Of a stretch of DNA of 64,000 nucleotides, positions 33,601 to 44,316 are shown piece by piece. Origin of the DNA: Ampelocalamus luodianensis (Eukaryota; Streptophyta; Magnoliopsida; Poales; Poaceae). The stretch spans positions 39,923,238 to 39,987,237 of the forward strand of contig CM070640.1 in NCBI GenBank assembly GCA_036346255.1, in the 5' to 3' direction. The stretch's first letter is position 1. Each line of letters begins with the position of its first letter. The notes beneath the pieces are model-generated. The model did not search any database. It saw only the letters and a list, made by a program, of their open reading frames with translations, and was not told the DNA's origin. A program made the position numbers and the translations under genes.

Positions 33601-35538
33601 GAACGATGCGGATTGAACGGTGATTTAAGGATATTGGGCCCATCGTCGGTGGCTCCACGACAATGATTAAGACATAATTAATAACTAATGATTAACAATT
33701 AATGTGCCTAATCGGATAGCAGCGGAGGCTGGCGGCGGCAAAACCGGCGATTTCCACGGCGGATCGCGGCGACAACGGCGTGGCGCCGAACAAGACCCAA
33801 AATGGATTCGCAATAGCACAACGAATCTAATGGTAGCATTCTCACCGGCGGCGAAGGACTAGAACGCGGCTGGCCAAAAGCGAAAATGGGAGCTTCTTGC
33901 TAAACACGAAAATCGCGATGAGCTCCACTGCAAGCCTAGGATACGGTGCGAGCCACTGGGACTAATAAGAAGCTACCTTAAGGAGAGGAGCTTCAAAGAT
34001 GGCGGAGTTGCTTGATCACGGTGAAGGCTCGCCGGACACGAAGAAGAAAGGTTGAAAACGACACCCTGAGCCAAATGGGTGATACCAAAGCATCAAAATA
34101 GCTTCATAAAGATTCACAGAAGCTACATGAGCAAGTAATTGGAAAATGGAGCACTCACGGTGAGGAAGAAGATGACCAATTTAGCGAATTTGAACAAACC
34201 CCAAATTGGACAATTCACGAGAATCAAATCCAAAATTAAGTGAGGAAATGTTCAAGACGATAAAGAGATAAGGTTAGGGCAAAGAAACATGAAGGAGGAC
34301 CACTGGAACACCAAGAACACCAATGGAGCTCCACGGGTCAACAATGGCGGTTTGCCATTTTTGAGGTGTTAAGCTCCAATATTGAGAATGAAGCTTGATG
34401 GTGGCCTAAAGAAACACCAGGAGGTATTGAGAGTGCTTATAAAGCTATGAAAGCATTAGGGTTTGCACCACACTTCTTTCGGGCGGCAAAACACAAAGCA
34501 CCACGCCGCGGCCGACAAGGAAAAAGAGGTGTAGACGTGCATTAGGGCATGGCCTGGCTCAGTGTACCTCCCATACCCCTAAACGTCGGCTAGGGTGGCT
34601 TTAGGGAGCAAGAAATGACACTGCCATTACTCCCTACGATTGCTCGCGCGGCGGAGGTTGAAGACGACCGCGAAAAGGCTCGGTGGTTCTCAGCCCTACG
34701 ATCTAAATCGGACGGCCACGAAAGCGCCACGCCTCCCGGGTTTAAAACACAACGGGGAGATTGCGAGCCTTACGATCTTAATCCAACGGCTCCGATTCAA
34801 AAATGCAACCGGATGGTCCGAAGGTTGCGGAGAATCTCAACGGTTGGATGGAGATCTAACGGTCGACAATCGCGCAAGCAACCTGAAGGTCCGAAGTCTT
34901 ACAGCGCGCGCGGCGTGCGTCGAAATCAAACGGACGAGATCCAAGCGCGTTTTAAAGTGTGGCTCGGTGCAGTTAGTTGACTGGACCGAATCAATTGGCT
35001 CGAGCCCGAGTCTGACTTGAACCCGAGTAACAGTAAAACCACGTTTGACTTTGAATTTAGAACAGAGACTTTGAATGATTTATTTGTGGTAGCAAATTAA
35101 CTCAAAAAATTATGAAATTTTTACAGGAGCTTGCTAACTCAGATATTAACCTTGTGTAAAATTTTCAGAGGTTTTTATCTTGCGAATAAATCTCCAAAAA
35201 TTCTGCAAGGCTCTGTTTTAATGTTTGTTGAGAGTCAAGCAGGTTTGATACCTCTAAAAATATTCAAACAACTTCTAAAAATTGTGAAATTTTTCAGAGG
35301 GGTCACATGCCATCACAGAGACTTAGGAAAAATATTTCCAGAGGATGATCATAAGATTTGACAAGATTATTTTTGGAGTATCAAGATTTGGATCAAATGG
35401 ACTTGTGACAATGTATTTCCATAATTCCTTGTACAAGAATTGTTTGGCACAACAGGAAATACATGATGTAAGAAAAGGTTTTAATTTCTACTGGTTTTTC
35501 TTACATTTGAAACACAAGCCCAAAATTGGGATGTTACA
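30612..35538 (-). mobile_element. 4.9-kb solo LTR (probable), TSD ttagt
   Basis: Ends are TGTGAGACCCC...GGGATGTTACA with perfect 5-bp duplications ttagt at 30607-30611 and 35539-35543. Read on the minus strand it starts TGTAACATCCCAA, like other long grass LTRs. I see no repeat of either end inside, no primer site and no gag/pol frame (longest frames about 120-130 codons, unrecognised), so a solo LTR of 4,927 bp is the simplest reading. A non-autonomous element with unrecognised LTRs is the alternative. It contains hairpins, among them a long one at 31527-31588, and the palindrome ctattcgaatag near 31377. Confidence 0.75.
31527..31588. other. Long compound hairpin in the 4.9-kb LTR
   Basis: Three successive stems pair across one centre: cacgtatggg 31527-31536 with 31579-31588, tcctt 31542-31546 with 31574-31578, and gtgatc 31548-31553 with 31568-31573. 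That is 21 base pairs with small bulges and a 14-base loop. Neighbouring simple hairpins are atgaatc/gattcat (31276-31291), gttgcatat/atatgcaac (31638-31661) and cggtc/gaccg (31780-31796). Confidence 0.85.
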
Positions 35539-36054
35539 TTAGTCTAATTTAATTTTAGTAGCATTCCAGGCTCAATGCTGAGATGGGGTGTTACACCTAA
35601 GCCAGTCGCTGTTTTTGAACGCCTGAGAATTCGCTGCTGGCCTGGCATAGGAGGTTATGCAGGAAACAAAGCAAACATGCAACCGGTAGCAGCCAGGTTC
35701 ACTGCCGGCCAGGCAAAAAACAGCCAGACTGCAACGCAAACAAGCCCTATGTCACTGTTGAAGCTCGAGATCTGCCTGTTATGCCTGATATGACCATGAT
35801 TACTCTATTTCACCTGTGACGCCATGTTGTTCAACTCATGGATGGAGCTACTTGGCTGCAAGCCTACAACTATACATTTTTTTAGTGCATGATGGCTTCT
35901 TTTCATCATTATGGAAGGTTATACTGTTTTGTTGTGTCAATTGTCAGTGTGATATAATGTAACACAAACAGTAAATTTGTTTATTTTAGGCACTCTGGCA
36001 GCAAAATATGAGAATCTTGGAGGTGAAGTGAAATGGATGGGAAAGCCTGGTAAG

Positions 36055-37339
36055 GTAATACGTGGCAACGCCAACTTGATATATATACAGTTGTTGTGTC
36101 AATCATGGAATATGACAGACCGTGAGATTGAACCATACATGATTACGAATTTTTGGCGGTATTATCACGTTTCCACACTGTATTTACAGAAATGGGTGTG
36201 TACAAAATTTTTTTGGCAAATTTAGCCCTTGTCCGCACGGCCGCCACGTCATCGCTGTCGCATGGCCGCCGTGCGGCAGTGCCCATAGGCCGCCACGTGT
36301 CCTCCTATCCACCTAAATGGGATTAGGGTTAGGGTTTACGGTGGGTTCAGTGATTTTCATTTGAATTTTAAAATATAACAAATGATTTTAAAAAATTATG
36401 AAATTTTATGTGGAGTCTCTCGACACAGTGTACTCGCTTTTGTAAATTTGCCGTAATTTTTCTCGTTCTGATTTTACCTCGCAATTTCATTTAAGTGTAC
36501 TCATTTTATCCCGCCACATGTCACCCCTTCCCCCTCCCACACGCATCGCCCCCCTCTTGCCAACCGTGCTCTCCCCCTCCCGCACGACCCCCCTCCGGTG
36601 GTCACCTTTCCAGGCGTCCATCCTCCCTCCTTCACACATCTATCGACTCCTTGCGGCTGTCCCCCCTTGCTCGCAATGCTGCGCGTAGACAACACATTCG
36701 AAATTCCCGGCGCAAACGCTTCGATCCGTCTTCGCTCGGCTACAAATACCAAAATCTCATAGTCGCTCTTCGCTCATCCTAATTGTGTTTCGCTTCTCGT
36801 TCGCGCTCGTTGCTAAGAACTTAGAGAACTTAACATAATTATTTTTTTGAGATCTAGTATTGGCTTGCTGCTCGTCGCTCGTCTTTTTTTTATAGCTTTC
36901 CCCGAAGGGTAGGTAATTTGTAGGATGCTTTTGTCGTTATTACTATAATTAATTAGTGTACTAGTTATTAATTAGTTATGAATTAGTTAGTTTAGTTGTA
37001 ATTAATTAGTTTTGAGGTAATTAGTTAGTTTGCTGGTAATTGATTAATTAGTCGTAATTAGTTTAGTGGTTATTAGTCCCGCATATTAAATTAGTGTGAA
37101 TTAACTACTCATAATTTATTTAGTGGTAATTAATCAGTTGTAGTTAGTTAGTTTAGTGGCAATTAAATAGTCGTAATTAGTTAGTTTAGTATCTGTTAAT
37201 TAGTTTAGTGGTAAATAATTAAGCATAATTAGTCGTATTTAATTACACATATGTAATCCATCACTTGCATGCAATTTGTCGTATCTAATTACACATGTGT
37301 ACTACGGATGGGGTTGTTATGACTTTAGGTAATGTTGAA
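36055..37339. other. Probable 5' part of a MULE, no coding region seen
   Basis: This stretch holds an interstitial telomere-like motif, gattagggttagggttt, at 36319-36336, a pyrimidine-rich GC block (36520-36720), a TATA-like ctacaaatacc near 36740 and, from 36930 to 37240, many short aattagttagttta repeats. The following transposase fragment suggests it is a promoter and 5' intron of a Mutator-like element, but no terminal inverted repeat was found. Confidence 0.35.
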
Positions 37340-37636
37340 CATACAATACTTGTATGTGTTTTATGGCGATGGCCTCGTACGGGCCAGACCAGGCAGATTG
37401 GACCTGTCGAGATGCCAATGCAAGGTGGTCCGGGTGAAGGGGCTCGACGCAATGAATATTCACGAGCTTTGGAGCTGCATTCGGAGGGAGTTCGTCACGG
37501 AAGCAACGAGGAAGAAAGTTGTGATCGAGGGGATCACCTGCACGAATGATGTGCGGGAGCTCGTCAAGGTGGCTGGAAGCATAGTATGGAGCCAGTACAT
37601 GCAGATTGCCTCCCAGCCTGAGGCGGCCATTAGGTA
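37340..37636 (+). pseudogene. Mutator-like (MuDR-type) transposase N-terminal fragment
   Basis: One frame reads YVFYGDGLV, then LDLSRCQCKVVRVKGLD, then ELWSCIRREFV, KKVVIEGITC and SIVWSQYMQIA. This follows the pattern of the plant MULE N-terminal domain (VYYGG, GVDLS, a conserved W..Y near the end). It stops at gtaaaa, a possible splice donor, and no later transposase exon follows because LTR sequence begins soon after. The DDE catalytic domain and SWIM zinc finger are absent. Identification rests on pattern only. Confidence 0.5.
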
Positions 37637-39732
37637 AAATGACACTAAAATTAACCTTATGCTTAGCCAATGCTTAGATCAAATCTTGTATTTGGGAAAG
37701 TTTAGCCAAATCTTTCAAATTTGATTTAAATTTGGTCTATGGTATTGTTTTACCATAGAAGGTTTATAAAATGCTTTTACTCGGAAAATAAAATGAAAAC
37801 GGGTTTGGACTTGGGCATAATGGATGTTTGGTGGGTGCATGTTCATGCACGGGCTTAATCTGGTTAGGATTAAGGCCCAGGGTTAATCTGGAAAGTTGCC
37901 CAAGTCAGTTAAGGACCTGTCTTCGAGCGCATGATGCTACGTCTTAGTGTCATTTGTGCTATATTGTTGGTGTGAGCGTCGGACAGACAATAGTCCCACC
38001 TGGAGCAAAAGGGGGCTCCCGGAGGATGGTTAGTCCAATGGCAGCGAAACCTTAGCGGGCATAAATACATTAAGATAAAACATTGTAAAGGCCTCATGAT
38101 AATCACTTAGTCGCACACCTACGGAAGTGTGTGATGCGGACAGTACAAGTTGATTATCTCTTGTGGGTAAAGCTGTACAACCTCTGTAGAGTGTAAAACT
38201 ATTCGAATAGCCGTGTCCACGGTTACAGACATGCTAGCAGAACTACTCAAAGTTAGACTTTGATTTTGATTTCAAAATATTTTTGTAAAACAGTTTTGAC
38301 ATGGATGGGTGTCCATGAGAAAAGTTATGGGTTGAAGCCCCGGGTTGGTGCCCGTGTTTTTGTTGGTGTTAGGTTGGTGCCTACACTATCTTTATCAATT
38401 CAAAATTCATTTTAGATTTTATAAAACTTGAGCTTTTGAACTTAGTATGGTATTTAATGTCAAATGCTGTTTTGCACAAATAACCCTATAAGCCTTTCTA
38501 TTGTTACACCCATGTATGCATATCATCCTGTTACTTGACGGGTGTAACTTGCGAGCACGGAAGTTGTGCTCATACTTGCTTTATGCAAACAAAATTTCAG
38601 AGGAGAAAGACTTCACTACAAGTTTGGATCGTGACGACTAGGCCGCTACCCCAGTCGATTGCCTGTGGCAGATTGCTGGACTCTACTACATCTTCGATTT
38701 CCGTTGTGTTTATTTTATTGTTGGCCTGTAAGCCTTCTTTGTAATCAACTCTGTTGGTATTTATTAATAAAGTTGTGATATGATTTTGTTACCATATTTG
38801 TTTACTGTGTGAACTAGCTACTGATCATGGGACTAGTTCAGTTATGCACAGAGGATTCGGGAGTATTAATTCCCGGGTCTGACAGATGGTTAGTCCAATG
38901 GTAGCGAAACCTTAGCGGGCATAAATACATTAAGACATTGCATTGTAACGACCTCATGATAATTGCTTAGTCATACGCCTTCGGAAGCGTGCTTTGGCCG
39001 ACATTAAAAGCATAATATCTCGTGTGGGTAAAGCTGTACAGACTCTGTAGAGTATAAACTATTTGAATAGCCGCGTCCGCGGTCATGGACATGCTGGCAA
39101 AGCCACTCTAAGTTAGACTTTGTTTTTGGTTTATAAAATGATTTCATCACATGATTTTAGGATGGAAAATCCTATGGTAAAAATTGGGCGGTTAGCCAAG
39201 TGATAGGAGGGTATCCTTCACCATTCAATTAATGGAGGTTATCCACTATACAACTGTCATTTTAAACACTGATTTTAGCTATAGTGTACAAGCTGGCCTT
39301 AGAAATTAATATGAGTATTTAACTTGAAAATGTTGTTTATGCAAAATAAACCCTGCCAATATCCTTTGTTTACCTTATGCATGCATTACCTTTCAATATT
39401 GGGTATAACTTGTAACCACGGAAGTTGTGCTTACTCTTGCCGAATAATCTTTATTCAGGAGAAGACCTCTATCAGGACGGTGAGGATCTTGACGACTAGG
39501 CCTACGCCCCCAGACGATTGCCTCTGGCAAGTCGTGTGGTCTACTATATTTGCTTTCCGCTATGTTATTTATCTAATTGGCCTCAGGCCCATTTTGTAAT
39601 AAACTTTGAGTTATTATTAATAAAATGCGTGATATGTTTGTGCTATCACTTTGGTTTGACTGTGTACACTAGCAATCCTGGACTAGTGTATGAACACAAA
39701 GAATTCAGGATTCTTCGTTTCCGGGTTCGACA
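37637..39732 (+). mobile_element. LTR sequence with an 860-bp tandem duplication
   Basis: Two head-to-tail copies (38025-38884 and 38885-39732) both begin gatggttagtccaatgg, share agcgaaaccttagcgggcat, a ctattYgaatagccg palindrome, ggaagttgtgct and ttattaataaa, and end in ccgggtYtgaca or ccgggttcgaca, an LTR-type CA end. About 390 bp of the same LTR precedes the first copy. The TG start, primer site and internal genes are missing. The right end abuts the Myb-like gene at 39733. Similarity of the palindromic block to the 4.9-kb LTR suggests related long-LTR families. Confidence 0.7.
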
Positions 39733-40311
39733 TTCCCTCCTCACCATGAGGCTCATCACCCTCATCGTCCTCAATGTTGACATGGGCAGCACCATCTGCT
39801 CCAAGGACAAGAGAGGATTCATTCGTACAGGTTGCACCATCAAAAATGATGTCAAGCCTGTCCTCATGCTGTAGGGGTGCTTTCTTGAACTTGGCACATT
39901 GTGGCATGGCCTGCGATTAAAGAAGTGCAAGAATCCATGAAACAATATAAATAATTGAATTCTCATACACATGCAACAACATTAAAGATTGCATACCTTA
40001 ATCTGTTTAGCCCACCACTGATCACTTGCCTCAATGGATCCAGTCTTAGGATCGATGCCTAGCCCCGATGCATGGAGCTTCAATGTCTTCCAATTGGAAT
40101 AGTCCCTTTTCAAGCTGTCCCAATGGTTCTTTAATTGCTTACGGTTGTACTCTTTATTAGTGCATTCTTTGAATTTGGTCATAAGGTTGTGATACCCTTT
40201 GTTATTCAAACATTGCAGGGGTCTATTTTTTGCAAGCACCTCTTCCACACAGATGTCAATGAACACTTTATTTGTGAATGCATCCCATACAGCGGCTTGT
40301 GCTTTATCCAT
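39733..40311 (-). pseudogene. Myb/SANT-like DNA-binding protein of transposon origin, truncated
   Basis: On the minus strand exon 1 (40311-39997) starts ATG and reads VWDAFTNKVFIDICVEEVLA, KFKECTNKEYNRKQLKNHWD and ASDQWWAKQIK, the Myb_DNA-bind_3 (PF12776) domain found in PIF/Harbinger-associated and LIMYB-like proteins. A GT-AG intron (39996-39911) follows. Exon 2 reads AMPQCAKFKKAPLQHEDRLD then IIFDGATCTNESS and an acidic tail, and stops where LTR sequence begins at 39732. The 3' part is therefore lost. The trihelix/Myb part would bind DNA, for example transposon ends. The upstream GC-rich DNA and fold-back at 41460-41523 may be the 5' end of the same element. Confidence 0.75.
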
Positions 40312-41459
40312 CTATAAGTGGCATGCATATAAGGAAATATGTAACTACAACATGGAACTGCCAAAGGGAATACAATTCATGAATTCAACGAATAATGAGG
40401 CACAAGAACATCAATGCTAAGTACATTGTTGTTAAAATTACTAGCTCGGCATAGAGAATTCAACAAATCAACCATAATCCCATAATGTTACAACAAGCCA
40501 AGTCAGTAGGGTATCCTACTCAATTAACCTATCATTGGCAATTTGCAATCATAAAAAAGGATCAACATACATTCATTTTCTTTTCTTACTGCAAGATGCA
40601 TCGTGCTAGCTCATACTGCCAGATGTCTATTCCCAGGAGGCACTAGTTGCTTCAAAATTTCTCATTTTTGGCAAAACAAGCATCAAGCTACTACATTTTT
40701 ATGAGGTAGCAGTACTAGCAAACAAGCATCAAGCTATTAATAACACTCGATTTTGCAAAATCTTGGGCTACCAAGCACACAAATTCGGAGAGGGTGTCGG
40801 CCTTAGGGGCAGTCGGGGCGGCCTAGCGCGTCAGGAGAAGAGGGAGGAGGGCGCCGGCAGCTCGAGGGAGAGGAGGGGCGGCGCCGTGTGGCGAGGAGAA
40901 GGTTGGGGCTGGTGTGGGATAGAGGCGGTTGTACCTTTGGATCGAGGAAGGAGGCGAGGGCGGCCTACTTGCTGGAGATGGCCGGAGGTGCGGGCGTGCC
41001 GTGGAGACCTAATCCGCTCGGGCGGAGGTTGGAGGAGGCATTATCGGGCGGGAGGGCCACCGCGGGAGGAGTCCAGCGGGAGGGCGGCCGAGGGAGGTGC
41101 TGCCGTGCGAGAGGGCAACGGGACTGGCAGGAGGCGCGGCGTGGAGGCAAGATCCCCAGGAGCGACGGCCCGGTGAGGCGCAGTCGGAAGGGGATCGGGA
41201 GGCTCCCTCCCACAGAGCCGCTAGGGTTAGGGGCGGCGTTCTGGGAGGGGGGCGAGTGGGAAGGGGAACGGGAGGGTGGCAGAGGAGCCCGGGTTAAGTA
41301 GTAGGTATGGGGTAGGTAATTATTCTGGAAGATCAAGGGCATTTTCGGAAGAGCGGGTGGGGGAAGCGGCGGGAAGCCCCTCGTGACCGGCTTCTGGCTT
41401 CTCGCTTCCCCGCGTTGAGACGGCTTCGAGCTTTCCGAGGAAGCCGGGAGAAAAGTTGC
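40312..41459 (-). other. 5' flank of the Myb-like gene, GC-rich, non-coding
   Basis: The part at 40312-40760 is AT-rich. The part at 40763-41300 is a g-rich plus-strand block giving Gly/Arg open frames in all phases, without a recognisable domain. It probably holds the promoter and leader of the minus-strand Myb-like gene. Confidence 0.4.
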
Positions 41460-41523
41460 CCTGTTTGTTTTGGCTTCCGGCTTTTCCGACCGAAAAACCG
41501 AAGCCGAAGCTAAAACAAACAGG
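41460..41523. repeat. Fold-back (64-bp near-palindrome), transposon terminus
   Basis: Arm cctgtttgttttggcttc (41460-41477) is inverted at 41506-41523 (gaagctaaaacaaacagg) with one mismatch, and pairing extends inward through cggcttttc...gaaaaaccg. A weaker fold-back, cggcttc...gaagccg, lies at 41394-41447. CCTGTTTGTTTT is a common start of grass hAT/PIF-type TIRs, so this may be an element end or a MITE collapsed to its two termini. Confidence 0.7.
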
Positions 41524-43440
41524 TCCTACAAAGTGCGTACTACAGGTGAAGTGCTAGCGCGTCAAATGGAAATGAGGAGGGCACGTACTGGTCTTGGGCG
41601 GCTGCGAAGTGCGGCGAAGTGGGGCGGACGTGAAGATGCCCCGAGTGTTAGGTAATCTTTATTAGTAGCCGAGTAGGAAACATTTATTGAATACATGTAT
41701 GAGTCGGAGTGTTAGAGGCATGTACTCTGTTTGATGAACCAAGCATCAGAGTTGAGCAATGTAATAGAGAAAAGAACGAAGAAAAGCTGCATAGTGCGGC
41801 ACCAAAATATCTTCCTACCGAGTCTTGTCTTTCGCGTGCACGTGTATTGTTTCGAGCAGCGTGACAGCGTATGTATACGTGAGCTTCATCCGTATCTGGT
41901 TTTCGAGCGTGTGTTTCATTTGGTTCCAACACCGAGGCCAGAGCTCGAGCGGAGCTGCGGCGGCCCTCGGCGGCTGCATGGCGTGGCAGCCCGAGGCCGG
42001 TGGGCGCGTGGCGGCGACCCTCGGCCGCTGCATGGAGCCGGCGCAAAGGTGCCCCGAGGCCGGAGCTCGGGCGGAGGCGTGGGGGTCCGAGGCCGGCGGA
42101 GGAGCACCGGCATCGCATGCTTCGTTGGTCCGACAAAGTAGTGGAGGTGCGCGCGAGGCAAGGCGGCACTGCGAAGGGGTCGCGACGGCCCCCGACGGCT
42201 GTGCGGAGCCAGCGCGAGGGGCGACCAAGCGAAGGGCGTCGGAGCCGACTGTCTCCCCGAGGTCTTGCGAGCGAGGAGGTCTCCTCCAAGACCTTGTTTG
42301 GAGGCGTCGAAGGCTCTCTTTGAGCCTTGGAGCGAGGGCTTCGGCTGGGGAGATGGGCTCTGGGCGAAGAAAGTTGCTTCGACTGCTTTCCCTTGAGGAG
42401 TCCGGAGGATGGTGGCGCGCGGGGCGTTGAGCCCAAAGGGTCGCGCGCGAGGGGGCTGCGCCTGAGGTGGGGGCGGCTCCGGCAAAGGGGTGAGGGGCTA
42501 GCTACAGGTGTCGCGAGGGGTCCCAAGGGGTGGCCGGCCTCGGTGGAGCTCGGGCGACCTGAGGCCAGTGCCGTTGGAGGTGCTGCGCGTCGGAGACGGA
42601 GGCGGCTCCGGCGAAGGGGTGGTGCGCCCGAGCGAGCGTCGCTCTGGAGGAGCCGGCGAGGGTGTAGTCCACAGCGGCCCGAGGAGGCTGCAGCCGCAAG
42701 CCTACGAGGCTGCGGCTGTGTAGAGGTGTTTGCGAGGGGGGCCTGGGGGGTGCTTCGGCCGAAAAATGGCTTTAGCCCCGGCCTTGCGTGGGTGGGCTTC
42801 GGCCCCAGCGCGTGGATGGCCCTCGCGAGTGTTGTTCTTCGGCAGGTGGGTTTCGGCCCCAGTGCACGGGTGGCCTTGCGTGCATTTTTCTTCGGCAGGT
42901 GTGCTTCGGCTCCTCTCCGTGTGTAGGCTAGACAGTGGTTACATTGTACCCTTTGCCTTAGAAGTATACCGAAGGGGAGAGGAGTAAGACGTAAGATGTA
43001 TGAATATATTGTATTGAGTGTGTGGTTGAGATAATCAGGGGAGGCCCCTTTTGTACATGCCATTGAAGCTTTATTTATAGAGAGTAAGAAAGAACATTTA
43101 TCTTTTTACTCTCATAATGCCTAGGGAGAGAGAGGGTATTTGAATACATTTGTCTAAATATACCGTACGGACTTGGTCTACTATTGTACAGAGAAGATGG
43201 AACTTGATTTCTGTGGACATAGTTGCTGTGGACATAGTTGTCAGTTCGAAGCCTGAAATCTCTGCCCAAGCCAGACAAAGAAGGAACTACGAAATTATGG
43301 CCGGTGGATTGAACAGTTATACAACGCTGCTGGCACTTGTGCCCCACACGCATGCATTATTGGCGCAAAAATCTCTGAAATTATGAGCTTAAATTGACAG
43401 TTGACACCGACGACCAAAAATATCAAACTGATTCAAGGTT
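41524..43440. other. GC-rich low-complexity region, no gene accepted
   Basis: A 459-codon frame is open on the minus strand (41684-43063), but it is rich in Ala, Arg, Pro and Ser, has no domain, and equally long frames exist on the other strand. A TATA-like ctataaataaag on the minus strand ends only a few bases before its ATG, too close for a normal mRNA. Imperfect repeats of ttcggccccagYgc and ttcttcggcaggtg lie at 42790-42910. The block may be a leader or LTR of an unidentified element. The part at 43080-43440 shows nothing beyond a duplicated tgtggacatagttg. Confidence 0.4.
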
Positions 43441-43966
43441 CAGACTCAGAGCTCCTCACCTAGCAAACTTTTGCTTCCTCCTTCCTTTCCTTTGAACCGC
43501 TAGGCAGCTGGTAAACTGAAAGAGAGCCATGGCTGAATCGCTGCTTCTTCCCGTGGTGCGCGGGGTGGCCAGCAAGGCCGCCGACGCGCTCGTCCAGAGC
43601 GTGACCGGCATGTGGGGCATCGACGACGACCGCGGCAAGTTGGAGCGCCAGCTGCTGGCCGTCCAGTCCAAGCTGCTTGACGCCGAGCTGAAGAGCGAGA
43701 CCGACCCGGCCGTCAAGGGTGGATGAAGGACCTCGGGGCCGCCGCCTCGAGGCCGATGACATCATCGACGACTTCGATGACGAGGCGCCGCGCTGCGAGG
43801 CCCGGTCGGCGAGTCCACAACCCGCAAGGTACTCGGCTACTTCACCCGCCACGCCCGCCTGCATTCCGCTTCACATCGTGAGTAGGAATCTGAACAATGT
43901 CCTCAAGAAGATCAATGATCTTGTCCTGGAGATGAACATGTTTGGCTTGGTAGAGCATGCCGAGGC

Positions 43967-44316
43967 TGTTAGCTATAATCTTGACATGCACGAATCATGG
44001 CGTGAGTTTCCGTTTAGTTGTTTCCATATATCTGAATTTGTTTCCATAATCTTACAGCTGTGATTAGCACGTTGTAAGGAAAGGATCTGATGCTATTTTT
44101 AGCACAAAGTTTCCATGTAATTCCATGATTATAAAATAGAAGTAAACGCCAGGCGGAGAGGTAACTTTTCCAGCGGCAAAAATCTTCTGTTGTCTCCATG
44201 TTTTGCGTTCTCCTAGTGTTGTGTGCGTGCGTGTGTTGATGTGATAGCATGCATGTGTGTGTGATCTCCAGTATGTTCATGTGTTTTTGCTAGTCTTCTT
44301 CGACTTGGTTCCAACA
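43967..44316 (+). repeat. 5' LTR of the small retroelement
   Basis: It has a TG...CA structure and is followed by a two-base gap and the primer site. A TATA-like ttataaaatag lies at about 44129-44139. Confidence 0.93.

Larger units (their letters stand above)
28102..35595 (+). mobile_element. Solo LTR, TGTAATACCC family (copy 2), TSD cctaa, split by a nested LTR
   Basis: Ends are TGTAATACCCC...GGGGTGTTACA with perfect 5-bp duplications cctaa at 28097-28101 and 35596-35600. The LTR itself is 28102-30611 plus 35544-35595, about 2.56 kb. It is homologous to the solo LTR at 22113-24333 but about 340 bp longer. It has no internal region. It sits inside the Tourist-like MITE. Confidence 0.9.
27895..35746. 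mobile_element. Tourist-like MITE in HAD exon b, itself split by a solo LTR
   Basis: The left end ggcctgtttggttgatgcc and the inverted right end (ggcttgtttgcgttgcagt on the other strand) form TIRs of a GGSCTGTTTG-type MITE. The element is 27895-28101 plus 35601-35746, about 353 bp without the LTR. Removing it together with ct (a 2-3 bp duplication) rejoins the codon for Y in NPD-YVTVEA, so its insertion into the exon is directly visible. Confidence 0.75.
26802..36054 (+). pseudogene. HAD-superfamily (subfamily IIA) hydrolase, three exons left, split by nested transposons
   Basis: Exon a (26802-26883) has ag before it and gt after it and reads DDPWFAALGRKCIHLTWG then NRGAISLE. Exon b begins at 27717 with GLGLHGLSNVDEAEFILAHG and DPLPKILEELEKVLMLGL, runs to VVVANPD, and after 7.9 kb of insertions continues at 35749 with YVTVEARDLPVMP to 35787. 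Exon c (35990-36054) reads GTLAAKYENLGGEVKWMGKP and ends before gtaata. These blocks fit plant HAD-IIA (TIGR01459-type) hydrolases, phosphatases of unknown plant substrate. The N-terminal nucleophile exon and the C-terminal exons are absent. The exon b acceptor is cg instead of ag (27715-27716), and its donor is at instead of gt (35788-35789). Introns are kept, so this is not a processed copy. Confidence 0.8.

Noticed and set aside
26802..36054. A functional HAD-IIA gene with very large introns
   Set aside because: The MITE interrupts an exon codon, one acceptor and one donor are mutated, and the first and last exons are missing.
37637..39732. A complete LTR retrotransposon made of two LTRs at 38025 and 38885
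   Set aside because: The two copies abut directly with no internal region, primer site or polypurine tract between them, so a tandem duplication fits better.
41684..43063. 459-codon minus-strand open frame, the second longest single open frame in the window
   Set aside because: Composition is Ala/Arg/Pro/Ser-rich without a domain, long frames exist on the opposite strand too, and the TATA-like box is too close to the ATG. Open frame length here follows from high GC.
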